Origin: Candidatus Minthomonas equi
GTDB lineage: Bacteria > Bacteroidota > Bacteroidia > Bacteroidales > UBA932
Direction of reading: 5' to 3'
Length of the DNA stretch: 6,135 bases
Assembly: GCA_018064575.1 (NCBI GenBank)
Contig: JAGHUZ010000170.1
Span: forward strand, 1-6,135
Shown: one piece after another, positions 1-6,135 of the stretch
Position numbering within the stretch: the stretch's first letter is position 1
Layout: each line of letters starts with the position of its first letter
The notes under the pieces: generated by a model
The model's input: only the letters and a program-made list of their open reading frames with translations
The model's database searches: none
Told to the model about the DNA's origin: nothing
Program-made: the position numbers and the translations under genes

Positions 1-56
1 GTAATAAAACTGTATATGCCTTCCCGTATGAGACAGGCAGGTGATGAAAAAAACAT
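1..56. other. Upstream leader with no supported gene
   Basis: This stretch holds an early double stop (TAATAA at 2-7), a weak 5-base inverted repeat (TGCCT at 17-21, AGGCA at 35-39) and a run of seven A at 47-53 just ahead of the promoter element. It could include the tail of an upstream gene, but no protein family can be recognised from so few codons. No riboswitch-like conserved core is seen. Confidence 0.4.
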
Positions 57-64
57 TATCTTTG
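57..64 (+). promoter_or_regulatory. Bacteroidota-type -7 promoter element for the pheS-metF-metH operon
   Basis: TATCTTTG is an exact match to the TAnnTTTG -7 consensus used by the primary sigma factor of Bacteroides and relatives. It lies 25 bases before the pheS ATG, so transcription would start near position 70 and leave a leader of roughly 20 bases. No clear -33 TTTG element is seen at the usual 19-21 base spacing; the bases there are ACAGG-like. The leader is too short to hold a riboswitch, T-box or attenuator peptide. The -7 match is seen directly; its activity is inferred. Confidence 0.6.
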
Positions 65-89
65 CAGGATAGAAACAAGCAATACTATT

Positions 90-1127
90 ATGGCATCACA
101 GATGAGCGAAAGAATCGTGCAGCTGCTCAATGAAATCGAAGAATTGAAAGCCAGGCGCGAAAAGGAAATCGAAGAATTCAGAGTAAGATATCTCGGAAAG
201 AAAGGTGAAGTCACCAAACTCTTCGAAGAGTTCAGAAACGTTCTTCCCGAACAGAAAAAAGAGTTCGGCAGAAAACTGAATGAACTCAAGCAGGCTGCCG
301 CTGCGAAAATAGAAGCCTTGAAGGCCTCTCTCGAAGAAGCTGCAGAAACACCTGAATGCTCCTTTGACCTGACCAAGCCGGGTGATGCCTGCGAACTGGG
401 AACCCGCCATCCCATATCCATCACCAGAGAGGAGATAATCGCCATTTTCAACAAACTCGGATATTCTCTCGCTGAAGGTCCTGAAGTGGAAGACGACTAT
501 CACGTTTTTGAAGCCTTGAATTTTCCTCCCGACCACCCTGCCCGCGATATGCAGGATACGTTCTTCATTTCTTCCGGCAAATCCCCGATTCTGCTGCGTA
601 CCCATACCAGTTCCGTCCAGGTTCGCACTATGGAACGCCGGAAACCTCCCATCCGCGTCATCTGCCCGGGCCGTGTATTCAGAAACGAAGCCATTTCTGC
701 ACGCGCACACTGCATTTTCCATCAAGTGGAAGGCCTTTACATCGATAAAGCTGTGTCATTCGCCGACCTCAAACAAGCCATCCTGCTATTCGTAAAAGAA
801 ATGTTCGGAGAGAGCACGCAAATCAGAATGCGTCCTTCCTATTTCCCCTTCACCGAGCCCAGCACTGAAATCGACATCAGCTGCAATATCTGTGGTGGCA
901 AAGGATGCAATATCTGCAAGGGAACCGGCTGGCTGGAAATAATGGGAGCCGGAATGGTCGACCCGAATGTGCTTAAGGCAAGCGGGATAGACCCGGAAGT
1001 CTATTCGGGATTCGCTTTCGGAATGGGTATCGAACGTATCGCGATGCTGAAATGGCAGGTACGCGACCTACGCCATTACTTCGAAAATGATGTCCGCTTC
1101 CTGCGTGAGTTCGAAACATCACTTTAG
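90..1127 (+). CDS. pheS: Phenylalanyl-tRNA synthetase alpha subunit
   Basis: This cytoplasmic class II aminoacyl-tRNA synthetase subunit activates phenylalanine with ATP and, together with PheT, charges tRNA-Phe. The 345-residue product has the usual bacterial length (about 330-350). Residues 1-90 form the N-terminal helical, coiled-coil-like tRNA-binding arm, rich in Glu and Lys. The catalytic domain follows: GTRHP (104-108), the DHPARDMQDTFF segment (148-159), motif 2 FRNE (197-200) with HQVEGL (211-216), the Phe-pocket FPFTEPS (252-258), and motif 3 GFAFGMGIER (307-316). Ala309 occupies the position of E. coli Ala294, which sets amino-acid size selectivity. A CxxC-x4-CxxC knuckle (Cys265, 268, 273, 276) is present, as in many non-enterobacterial PheS. 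The ATG at 90 is used; Met5 (102) would also fit homologue lengths. pheT does not follow; metF begins 9 bases later. Identification is secure; only the exact start is uncertain. Confidence 0.97.
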   Translation: MASQMSERIVQLLNEIEELKARREKEIEEFRVRYLGKKGEVTKLFEEFRNVLPEQKKEFGRKLNELKQAAAAKIEALKASLEEAAETPECSFDLTKPGDACELGTRHPISITREEIIAIFNKLGYSLAEGPEVEDDYHVFEALNFPPDHPARDMQDTFFISSGKSPILLRTHTSSVQVRTMERRKPPIRVICPGRVFRNEAISARAHCIFHQVEGLYIDKAVSFADLKQAILLFVKEMFGESTQIRMRPSYFPFTEPSTEIDISCNICGGKGCNICKGTGWLEIMGAGMVDPNVLKASGIDPEVYSGFAFGMGIERIAMLKWQVRDLRHYFENDVRFLREFETSL

Positions 1128-1136
1128 AAGCTCCCG

Positions 1137-2063
1137 ATGAAAATATCAGACATCCTTTCAGCAGGGGGAAAACCGTTCCCTTCCATAGAAATCGTACCCC
1201 CGCTGAAGGGTATCACGAAATCACAGTTATTGGATTCCATACGTCCCTTTATGGAATTCCGTCCTCCGTACATCAATGTGACTCGCCATAGGGACGAATA
1301 TGAATTCATATGTGAAGCAGACGGCAGTTTCTCCCGTCATACAGTACGCAGAAGAATCAGCGAAACGGCAGTCTGCGCAGCCATTCAGTCTGAATTCGAT
1401 ACGGAAGTGGTTCCCCACATCATCTGTGCAGGAGCGGATGCCGACAATATCGAAACTCAGCTTCACGACCTCAAATTTATGGGAATCAGTAACCTGATGC
1501 TCCTTAGGGGAGACAGTCTCACCACAGAAAAGAGCTTTACCCCTGAAGCGGGAGGATACAGCCATGCATCCGATCTCGTAAAGGCCGTCAGAAATTTCGG
1601 TAACGGGAACGACACATCCTTCTGCATAGGTGTGGGAGCATACCCGGAAAAACATTTCGAGGCAGCGAACATAGAATCGGACATAGAATGGCTGAAGTTC
1701 AAGGTGGACTGTGGAGCCGACTTCATCATCACACAAATGTTTTTCGACAACGCAGTATTTTACCGTTTCCGCGACAGATGCAGGGAGGCCGGCATAAGCG
1801 TGCCCATCATCCCGGGACTGAAACCTCTTTCCAGCGCAAGACAACTCGACCTTCTGCCCAGCAGTTTCTCCATAGACATTCCACAGGAACTCGAAAAGGA
1901 GATGCGTGCACACACAGCAGACAAAGATGCGTGTTATATCATAGGAAGCCGCTGGTGCGCCGCACAATGCAGAGACCTGCTTGCCAATGGCGTACCTGCA
2001 GTTCATTTCTACACAATGGGACGTCAGGACAATGTTATCGGAATTCTCAAAGACTGTTTCTGA
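1137..2063 (+). CDS. metF: Methylenetetrahydrofolate reductase
   Basis: MetF reduces 5,10-methylenetetrahydrofolate to 5-methyltetrahydrofolate with a flavin (FAD) cofactor, supplying the methyl donor for MetH in the cytoplasm. The 308-residue product is a single (beta-alpha)8 barrel of typical bacterial size, without the eukaryotic regulatory domain. Family motifs seen: SIEIVPP (16-22), where Glu18 matches catalytic Glu28 of E. coli MetF; YINVTRHRDEY (45-55), a form common in Bacteroidota; LLRGD (122-126), whose Asp matches the flavin-interacting Asp120; YPEKH (169-173); QMFFD (200-204), whose Gln matches the folate-contacting Gln183; PIIPGLKP (223-230); and the C-terminal HFYTMG. It starts at ATG 1137, 9 bases after the pheS stop, with only a weak AGAAG upstream, so translation probably depends partly on ribosomes leaving pheS. 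Its last 32 bases overlap metH. No lesions are seen. Confidence 0.96.
   Translation: MKISDILSAGGKPFPSIEIVPPLKGITKSQLLDSIRPFMEFRPPYINVTRHRDEYEFICEADGSFSRHTVRRRISETAVCAAIQSEFDTEVVPHIICAGADADNIETQLHDLKFMGISNLMLLRGDSLTTEKSFTPEAGGYSHASDLVKAVRNFGNGNDTSFCIGVGAYPEKHFEAANIESDIEWLKFKVDCGADFIITQMFFDNAVFYRFRDRCREAGISVPIIPGLKPLSSARQLDLLPSSFSIDIPQELEKEMRAHTADKDACYIIGSRWCAAQCRDLLANGVPAVHFYTMGRQDNVIGILKDCF
2032..2063 (+). other. Out-of-frame metF/metH overlap, likely translational coupling
   Basis: The metH ATG at 2032 lies inside metF, whose TGA is at 2061-2063. The 32-base overlap encodes the last MetF residues in one frame and the first ten or so MetH residues in the +1 frame. No separate ribosome-binding site is evident, so metH initiation probably relies on ribosomes that are finishing metF. 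The overlap is seen directly; the coupling is inferred. A start further upstream (ATG 1987 or TTG 1981) would lengthen the overlap without adding recognised sequence. Confidence 0.75.
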
Positions 2064-5000
2064 ACGCATTCTGATTCTGGACGGCGCTATGGGCTCTATG
2101 CTCCAGCGTTCATCCGTATCTGAAAGCGACTTTCTGGGCGAGCATAACAGCGACTCGCTCTGCCTCACCCGTCCGGATGTCATCCAAAACATCCATCGCA
2201 GTTATATAGATGCCGGAGCAGATATCATAAGCACTTGCAGTTTCGGCGCCAACCGCCTCGTACAGCAGAACTACGGCCTCGCGGACCGCGCAGGGGATAT
2301 GGCCCGTTCATCCGCACGAATAGCGCGCAAGGCAGCCGATGCAGCCTCCCGCAAGATTTGGGTAGCTGGCAGCGCCGGACCTACCGGACGTTCGCTCACT
2401 CTGGCCACCGATGCATCAGACCCCACTTACAGGCCAGTCAGTTTCACTCTTATGCAGGAGGCATACTTTCAACAGTTCAAAGCTCTCATTGAAGGAGGTG
2501 TGGACCTGATTCTGCTCGAAACCTGGTTCGATGCACTCAATGCCAAAGCCGCCATCTGCGCTCTGCAGGATATAGGAAAAGATATTCCAGTAATCATTTC
2601 AGCGACCGTCAGCGACAAAAGCGGAAGAACTCTCACAGGACAGACCCTTGAAGCCTTCTTCATCGCCATAAGGCACTGCCCCGGAATAACGGCATTCGGT
2701 ATAAACTGTTCGCTCGGAGCCGCTATGATGGCCCCTCTGGTACGGGACATCTCCGCATTCTCCGATATCCCTGTCATTTTCTATCCCAATGCCGGAGTTC
2801 CCGACAGTTTCGGGCAGTATAGCGAAACTCCTGCCCAGACAGCCGCCATAATGAAAATGCTGGCACTCGAAGGAACTATCAACATCGCCGGAGGTTGCTG
2901 CGGAACCACCCCCGAACATATTGCCGCGATAGCGGAAGCTGTATCAGGTATCCCGCCGCGCAAATGCCCCCCTTCCCACAACGGTTTGCAGGTCAGCGGC
3001 CTCGAAACTGTAAGCATAGACCGTTCACTGAATTTCACCAACATAGGAGAAAGGACCAATGTGGCAGGCTCCCGCCGCTTTGCGAAAATGATAGCCGAAG
3101 GAAAATATGAAAATGCCCTTCAGGTCGCTGCCGCACAAATCGAAGGAGGTGCAAGCATCATCGATGTCAATATGGATGATGCTATGCTGGACTCCACCGG
3201 GGAAATGTGCCGTTTCCTGAGATATGCCGCATCCGACCCTGCAGTAAGCCGAGCAGCTGTGATGATAGACACATCCTGCTGGGAAACCGCGGTGGAGGCA
3301 TTGCAGAACGTGCAGGGAAAATCCATAGTCAATTCCATCTCACTCAAGGACGGCGAAAATGAATTCATCCGCCGCGCCCGCCATATACATTCTATGGGTG
3401 CAGCTATGGTGGTAATGGCTTTCGATGAAGAGGGCCAGGCCACCACCTTCGACCGCAAAAGGGATATCTGCGCCCGTTCATACAGACTCCTGACGGAAGC
3501 AGGCATACCGCCTCACGATATCATATTCGATGTAAACGTACTGACACTCTGCGACGGGAACGTGGAACATTCCCGCTTCGGCATCGATTTCATAGAAACA
3601 GTCAGGTGGATAAAAAAAGAACTGCCCGGAGCATTGACTTCAGGAGGCATATCCAATCTTTCTTTCGCCTTCCGTGGAAATAACACGGTCCGCGAGGCGA
3701 TGCATTCGGTCTTCCTGTACCACGCCATCGCCGCCGGCCTGGATATGGCCATAGTCAATCCGCAGATGCTTCAGGTTTATGACAATATCGACAAAAAACT
3801 GCTTGAAGGCATCGAAGACGTCATCTTCGACCACAGTCCCGAAGCTGCCGACAGACTGGTTTCACTTGCTGCAAATTTCAGTTCAAGCATTGCGGAAGTC
3901 TCTCCCGGAACCGATGAAAATTTATCCACGACACCATCCGGAGATTCAGAGCCGGTGTCTCCGGAGCGGAAAGTCACCGAACTGCTCATCAGGGGCGATT
4001 CCAGCGGACTTGACGAAGCGGTCCACGAATGTCTCACCCTGTTTTCCGAAGCGGTCAAAGTAATAGAGGGGCCACTTATGAAAGGAATGGAAGCCGTCGG
4101 AACTCTGTTCTCGGAAGGAAAGATGTTCCTGCCCCAGGTAGTCCGTTCGGCGAAAGTGATGAGGGAGGCGGTGAATATCCTGGAACCGTATATGCCACGT
4201 TCATCAGAAGGCGCTCTCAGACCTAAGGCGGTGATAGCCACCGTGAAAGGTGATGTTCACGATATAGGCAAGGATATCACCTCGATAGTGCTCCAATGCG
4301 CCGGTTTCGAGGTCTGCGACCTCGGTGTGATGGTCCCCTGTGACGACATCCTGGCCAAAGCCGAAGAAATCGGAGCCGACATCATCGGAGTCAGCGGACT
4401 CATAACTCCATCCCTTGCCAGAATGGAGGAAATCTGCCGGGAAATGCACATCAGAGGACTTGACACCCCCCTGTTTGTCGGTGGAGCCGCCACTTCGGCA
4501 CTCCATACAGCCGTAAAACTTGCACCCCTTTACCCTAATGTCCATTACGGAGCCGACGCATCCGCAAGCGCCGTGATGGCCAAGAAATACCTTGCAGACC
4601 CGGCAGGTTTCATCGCGGAAGAGGATAGAAAGCATTCTCATCTCCGCACACTCTGGGAGACATCTGCCACCCGTACAGAAAGAGAAGTGACTGCTGCCGG
4701 TGAATCTGTCCGAAACATAGGAGCGCCTCCCGGAACTTTCAGTGACATCCCTCTTCATACCTTAGCTGTCAAGGAATTGTTACCCTTCTTCGACTGGAAT
4801 ATGTTTTATGCCATCTGTGGCCTTAAAGCGGTTCAGAACACTGAGGAACAACGCTGTGAGGCCAGGAAAACCGCACTCGAATATCTGTCGGAAGGAAAAT
4901 TCACCGTCAGCATCCAGGCAAGATTTTTCGACTGTATCAGACAAGGCGAAGATATCGTCTCCACTGACGCTTCACTCCACCTTCCCATGCTCCGGCAGGA

Positions 5001-5487
5001 AACGGGCGGAAAACTTTCGATGGCCTGCTTCTTTTCACCTGAAGAACCGAGGCAACTCGGCATTTTCGCCGCCAAGGTCGAACACAGTCACTGCTGTTGT
5101 CAAGCCTGCACCGACCTGATAGAACACGCTGTCTCCGTGACTCTCACCGAAGCTGCGTCTTCTATGACGGAACGACTGCTCTCAGAACAGAAAAACCTGA
5201 ATATACGAACTGAGAAACTGAAAATCATTCTCCCCGGCATAGGATATCCCTGCTGCCCGGACCACAGCCTGAAAAGGGACATACTCAGACTGCTCGACAT
5301 CGGTATCCGGCTCAGTGACAGCTGCGCGATGCTTCCCGAATCCAGTATTTGCGGACTCATCATAGCCAACTCGGAAGCCGATTACCACGACATCCGGAGA
5401 ATAGGCAGAGAACAATATTCAAACTATTCTGCCCGTCGCGGTTTTTCCCATAAAGAAGCCTCCCTGTTTCTTTCCCATCTACTGTAA
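2032..5487 (+). CDS. metH: Cobalamin-dependent methionine synthase
   Basis: MetH moves the methyl group of 5-methyltetrahydrofolate to homocysteine through enzyme-bound cobalamin. The 1151-residue product keeps the full domain order. The homocysteine domain (about 12-305) has ILDGAMG and the zinc ligands Cys226 (GINCS) and Cys289/Cys290 (GGCCGT). The pterin-binding domain (about 334-600) has [14 protein letters not shown] and [14 protein letters not shown] Ser/Thr/Pro-rich linker (about 617-645) follows. The cobalamin cap helices (about 646-722) contain MFLPQVV. The B12 Rossmann domain (about 732-850) has DVHDIGK with the cobalt-ligand His743, SGLITPS and GGAATS. The C-terminal SAM-binding reactivation domain (about 905-1151) is recognised by FDW (920-922), GYPCCPDH (1071-1078), [10 protein letters not shown] and [14 protein letters not shown]. 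This last domain is shorter than in the 1227-residue E. coli enzyme, and the position of SAM-contacting Arg1134 is Leu1067. In the pterin domain, the usual DSSKW reads DTSCW. ATG 2032 is chosen because it places 14 residues before the first conserved block, as in homologues. The reading frame is intact. Function is secure; efficiency of SAM-dependent reactivation is uncertain. Confidence 0.96.
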   Translation: MLSEFSKTVSERILILDGAMGSMLQRSSVSESDFLGEHNSDSLCLTRPDVIQNIHRSYIDAGADIISTCSFGANRLVQQNYGLADRAGDMARSSARIARKAADAASRKIWVAGSAGPTGRSLTLATDASDPTYRPVSFTLMQEAYFQQFKALIEGGVDLILLETWFDALNAKAAICALQDIGKDIPVIISATVSDKSGRTLTGQTLEAFFIAIRHCPGITAFGINCSLGAAMMAPLVRDISAFSDIPVIFYPNAGVPDSFGQYSETPAQTAAIMKMLALEGTINIAGGCCGTTPEHIAAIAEAVSGIPPRKCPPSHNGLQVSGLETVSIDRSLNFTNIGERTNVAGSRRFAKMIAEGKYENALQVAAAQIEGGASIIDVNMDDAMLDSTGEMCRFLRYAASDPAVSRAAVMIDTSCWETAVEALQNVQGKSIVNSISLKDGENEFIRRARHIHSMGAAMVVMAFDEEGQATTFDRKRDICARSYRLLTEAGIPPHDIIFDVNVLTLCDGNVEHSRFGIDFIETVRWIKKELPGALTSGGISNLSFAFRGNNTVREAMHSVFLYHAIAAGLDMAIVNPQMLQVYDNIDKKLLEGIEDVIFDHSPEAADRLVSLAANFSSSIAEVSPGTDENLSTTPSGDSEPVSPERKVTELLIRGDSSGLDEAVHECLTLFSEAVKVIEGPLMKGMEAVGTLFSEGKMFLPQVVRSAKVMREAVNILEPYMPRSSEGALRPKAVIATVKGDVHDIGKDITSIVLQCAGFEVCDLGVMVPCDDILAKAEEIGADIIGVSGLITPSLARMEEICREMHIRGLDTPLFVGGAATSALHTAVKLAPLYPNVHYGADASASAVMAKKYLADPAGFIAEEDRKHSHLRTLWETSATRTEREVTAAGESVRNIGAPPGTFSDIPLHTLAVKELLPFFDWNMFYAICGLKAVQNTEEQRCEARKTALEYLSEGKFTVSIQARFFDCIRQGEDIVSTDASLHLPMLRQETGGKLSMACFFSPEEPRQLGIFAAKVEHSHCCCQACTDLIEHAVSVTLTEAASSMTERLLSEQKNLNIRTEKLKIILPGIGYPCCPDHSLKRDILRLLDIGIRLSDSCAMLPESSICGLIIANSEADYHDIRRIGREQYSNYSARRGFSHKEASLFLSHLL

Positions 5488-5503
5488 AGACAAGAATATA
5501 TAT

Positions 5504-5511
5504 TATCTTTG
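5504..5511 (+). promoter_or_regulatory. Bacteroidota-type -7 promoter element for the acyltransferase gene
   Basis: A second TATCTTTG, an exact TAnnTTTG match, begins 17 bases after the metH stop codon and 54 bases before the next ATG. The 11 bases around it (ATTATCTTTGC) are identical to those around the element in front of pheS. The expected -33 position holds only ACTG at 5481-5484, a poor match to TTTG but at the right 19-base spacing. Transcription would start near 5518. It suggests that the acyltransferase gene has its own promoter even though it points the same way as metH. Confidence 0.55.
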
Positions 5512-5521
5512 CCATGGGAAC

Positions 5522-5541
5522 GTTACCTCACTTTCGGTAAC
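5522..5541 (+). other. Small 5'-leader hairpin before the acyltransferase gene
   Basis: GTTACC (5522-5527) and GGTAAC (5536-5541) are perfect inverted repeats around an 8-base loop. The hairpin would sit within a few bases of the predicted 5' end of the transcript and is followed by eight A residues and then the start codon region. It is not a Rho-independent terminator for metH, because a run of A rather than T follows on the + strand. It might stabilise the messenger or affect initiation; it could also be chance, since the stem has only six pairs. Confidence 0.4.
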
Positions 5542-5557
5542 AAAAAAAACATTGACA

Positions 5558-6135
5558 ATGTCAAGACGCCAGTGGAAAGGCACTACTTTTGGCAACGGAT
5601 GGATGCACACGCAGCTAATCCACATCCTGAAACACGTAGATGCGCGTTTCATTTACCTTTTCGCATATCTGTTCGTAGTACCGGTATGCCTCCTCTTCAA
5701 TGTGAACGGAAGCCGGAAATCGTCATATTCCTTTTACAGGAAAAGAATGAATTTCGGACGCACGAAATCGATGTTGATGACCTGTTGGAACCATTTTTCT
5801 TTCACTCAAGTGGTGATAGACCGCTTCGCAATGTATGCCGGTAAAGTATTCGACGTCGATATCATCGGTCACGAACACGTTCTGAGCCACTCTGACGGAA
5901 AGGAAGGCTTCATTCAGCTGAGTGCCCACATAGGGAATTATGAAATCGCCGGATATACGATGATTTCACATAAAAAGATTCACGCCATAGTTTTCCCGCA
6001 CGAAAAAGCATCTGTTATGAATAACAGAAACCATATGTTCGCGAATACCAACGTATGTATGATAGAGCAGAAGGATGATTTGAGTCACCTTTTCGAGATA
6101 GACAAGGCCATCTGTGACGGGGATATTATCATTTT
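5558..6135 (+). CDS. LpxL/HtrB-family lipid acyltransferase, 3' end outside window
   Basis: This open frame gives 192 complete residues and continues past the right edge. It resembles the lipid A biosynthesis acyltransferase family (LpxL/HtrB type), which moves acyl chains onto glycolipids at the cytoplasmic face of the inner membrane. A hydrophobic segment at about 30-49 is a probable membrane anchor, flanked by basic and aromatic residues. The family's catalytic H-x4-D/E signature is present as LSAHIGNYE, with His124 and Glu129. Further segments typical of Bacteroidales members are VVIDRFAMYAGK (85-96), a VFPHEK block (145-150) and MIEQKDDLSHLFE (168-180). The PADR-type block usual downstream would lie just beyond the edge. 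ATG 5558 follows an A-rich stretch, which suits this phylum. Similar proteins occur both in lipid A synthesis and in aryl-polyene/flexirubin clusters; the substrate cannot be decided here. A 70-base gap with its own -7 element separates it from metH, so it likely begins another transcription unit. Confidence 0.88.
   Translation, partial: MSRRQWKGTTFGNGWMHTQLIHILKHVDARFIYLFAYLFVVPVCLLFNVNGSRKSSYSFYRKRMNFGRTKSMLMTCWNHFSFTQVVIDRFAMYAGKVFDVDIIGHEHVLSHSDGKEGFIQLSAHIGNYEIAGYTMISHKKIHAIVFPHEKASVMNNRNHMFANTNVCMIEQKDDLSHLFEIDKAICDGDIII

Noticed and set aside
17..39. Inverted repeat TGCCT/AGGCA as a possible terminator upstream of pheS
   Set aside because: The stem has five pairs with a 13-base loop and no following T run, so it is too weak to call.
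1..72. A short open stretch in frame 1 ending in TAG at 70-72 that could be the tail of an upstream gene
   Set aside because: Its 23 codons match nothing recognisable, and it would run through the predicted promoter element.
96..725. A 209-codon open frame on the - strand opposite pheS
   Set aside because: It is a mirror of the Glu/Lys-rich PheS N-terminus, giving a Phe-rich product with no family resemblance and no promoter.
883..930. Cysteine knuckle in PheS as a possible novel zinc-binding insertion
   Set aside because: The CxxC-GGKG-CxxC pattern is common in PheS from many bacterial phyla, so it is not new here.
1981..2031. Upstream metH start at TTG 1981 or ATG 1987
   Set aside because: The extra residues lie inside metF, are not part of the conserved MetH N-terminus, and ATG 2032 gives the expected distance to the ILDGAMG motif.
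1227..2192. A 321-codon open frame on the - strand opposite metF and the start of metH
   Set aside because: It lies entirely antisense to confidently identified genes, crosses their junction, shows no recognisable motif and is Cys- and Ser-rich in the way expected of a shadow frame.
5509..5844. A 111-codon + strand frame starting with TTG just before the acyltransferase gene
   Set aside because: It overlaps the acyltransferase in another frame, its TTG start falls inside the -7 promoter element, and its product has no recognisable motif, whereas the 5558 frame carries the H-x4-E signature.

Overview
The window reads as chromosomal DNA of a member of the Bacteroidota, most likely order Bacteroidales. 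Base composition looks close to 50% G+C by eye. Three things support the placement: two perfect matches to the Bacteroides-type -7 promoter element TAnnTTTG (both TATCTTTG), start codons preceded by A-rich stretches rather than clear Shine-Dalgarno sequences, and proteins that resemble Bacteroidales versions of PheS, MetF, MetH and an LpxL/HtrB-type acyltransferase. The genus cannot be named from the sequence alone.

Layout, all on the + strand. Positions 1-89 are a short leader with a -7 element at 57-64 and no supported gene. Then come pheS (90-1127), metF (1137-2063) and metH (2032-5487). pheS and metF are 9 bases apart, and metF and metH overlap by 32 bases in different frames. The three genes therefore look like one operon, probably read from the promoter in front of pheS. 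Positions 5488-5557 hold a second -7 element, a small hairpin and an A tract. An acyltransferase gene starts at 5558 and runs off the right edge. No convincing Rho-independent terminator separates metH from it. No RNA gene, insertion sequence, CRISPR array or long repeat is visible.

Function. MetF makes 5-methyltetrahydrofolate, and MetH uses that methyl group through cobalamin to methylate homocysteine, so the coupled pair forms the last two steps of methionine synthesis. PheS is the catalytic subunit of phenylalanyl-tRNA synthetase; pheT is not adjacent. The last gene belongs to envelope lipid chemistry (lipid A or aryl-polyene type acylation) and seems to start a separate unit.

This is largely ordinary housekeeping DNA, and I found no clearly new system. 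The points most worth a second look are the C-terminal reactivation domain of MetH, which is recognisable but eroded (the SAM-binding Arg position is Leu, the domain is shortened, and it has an unusual His/Cys cluster), and the placement of B12-dependent methionine genes behind pheS without a visible riboswitch.
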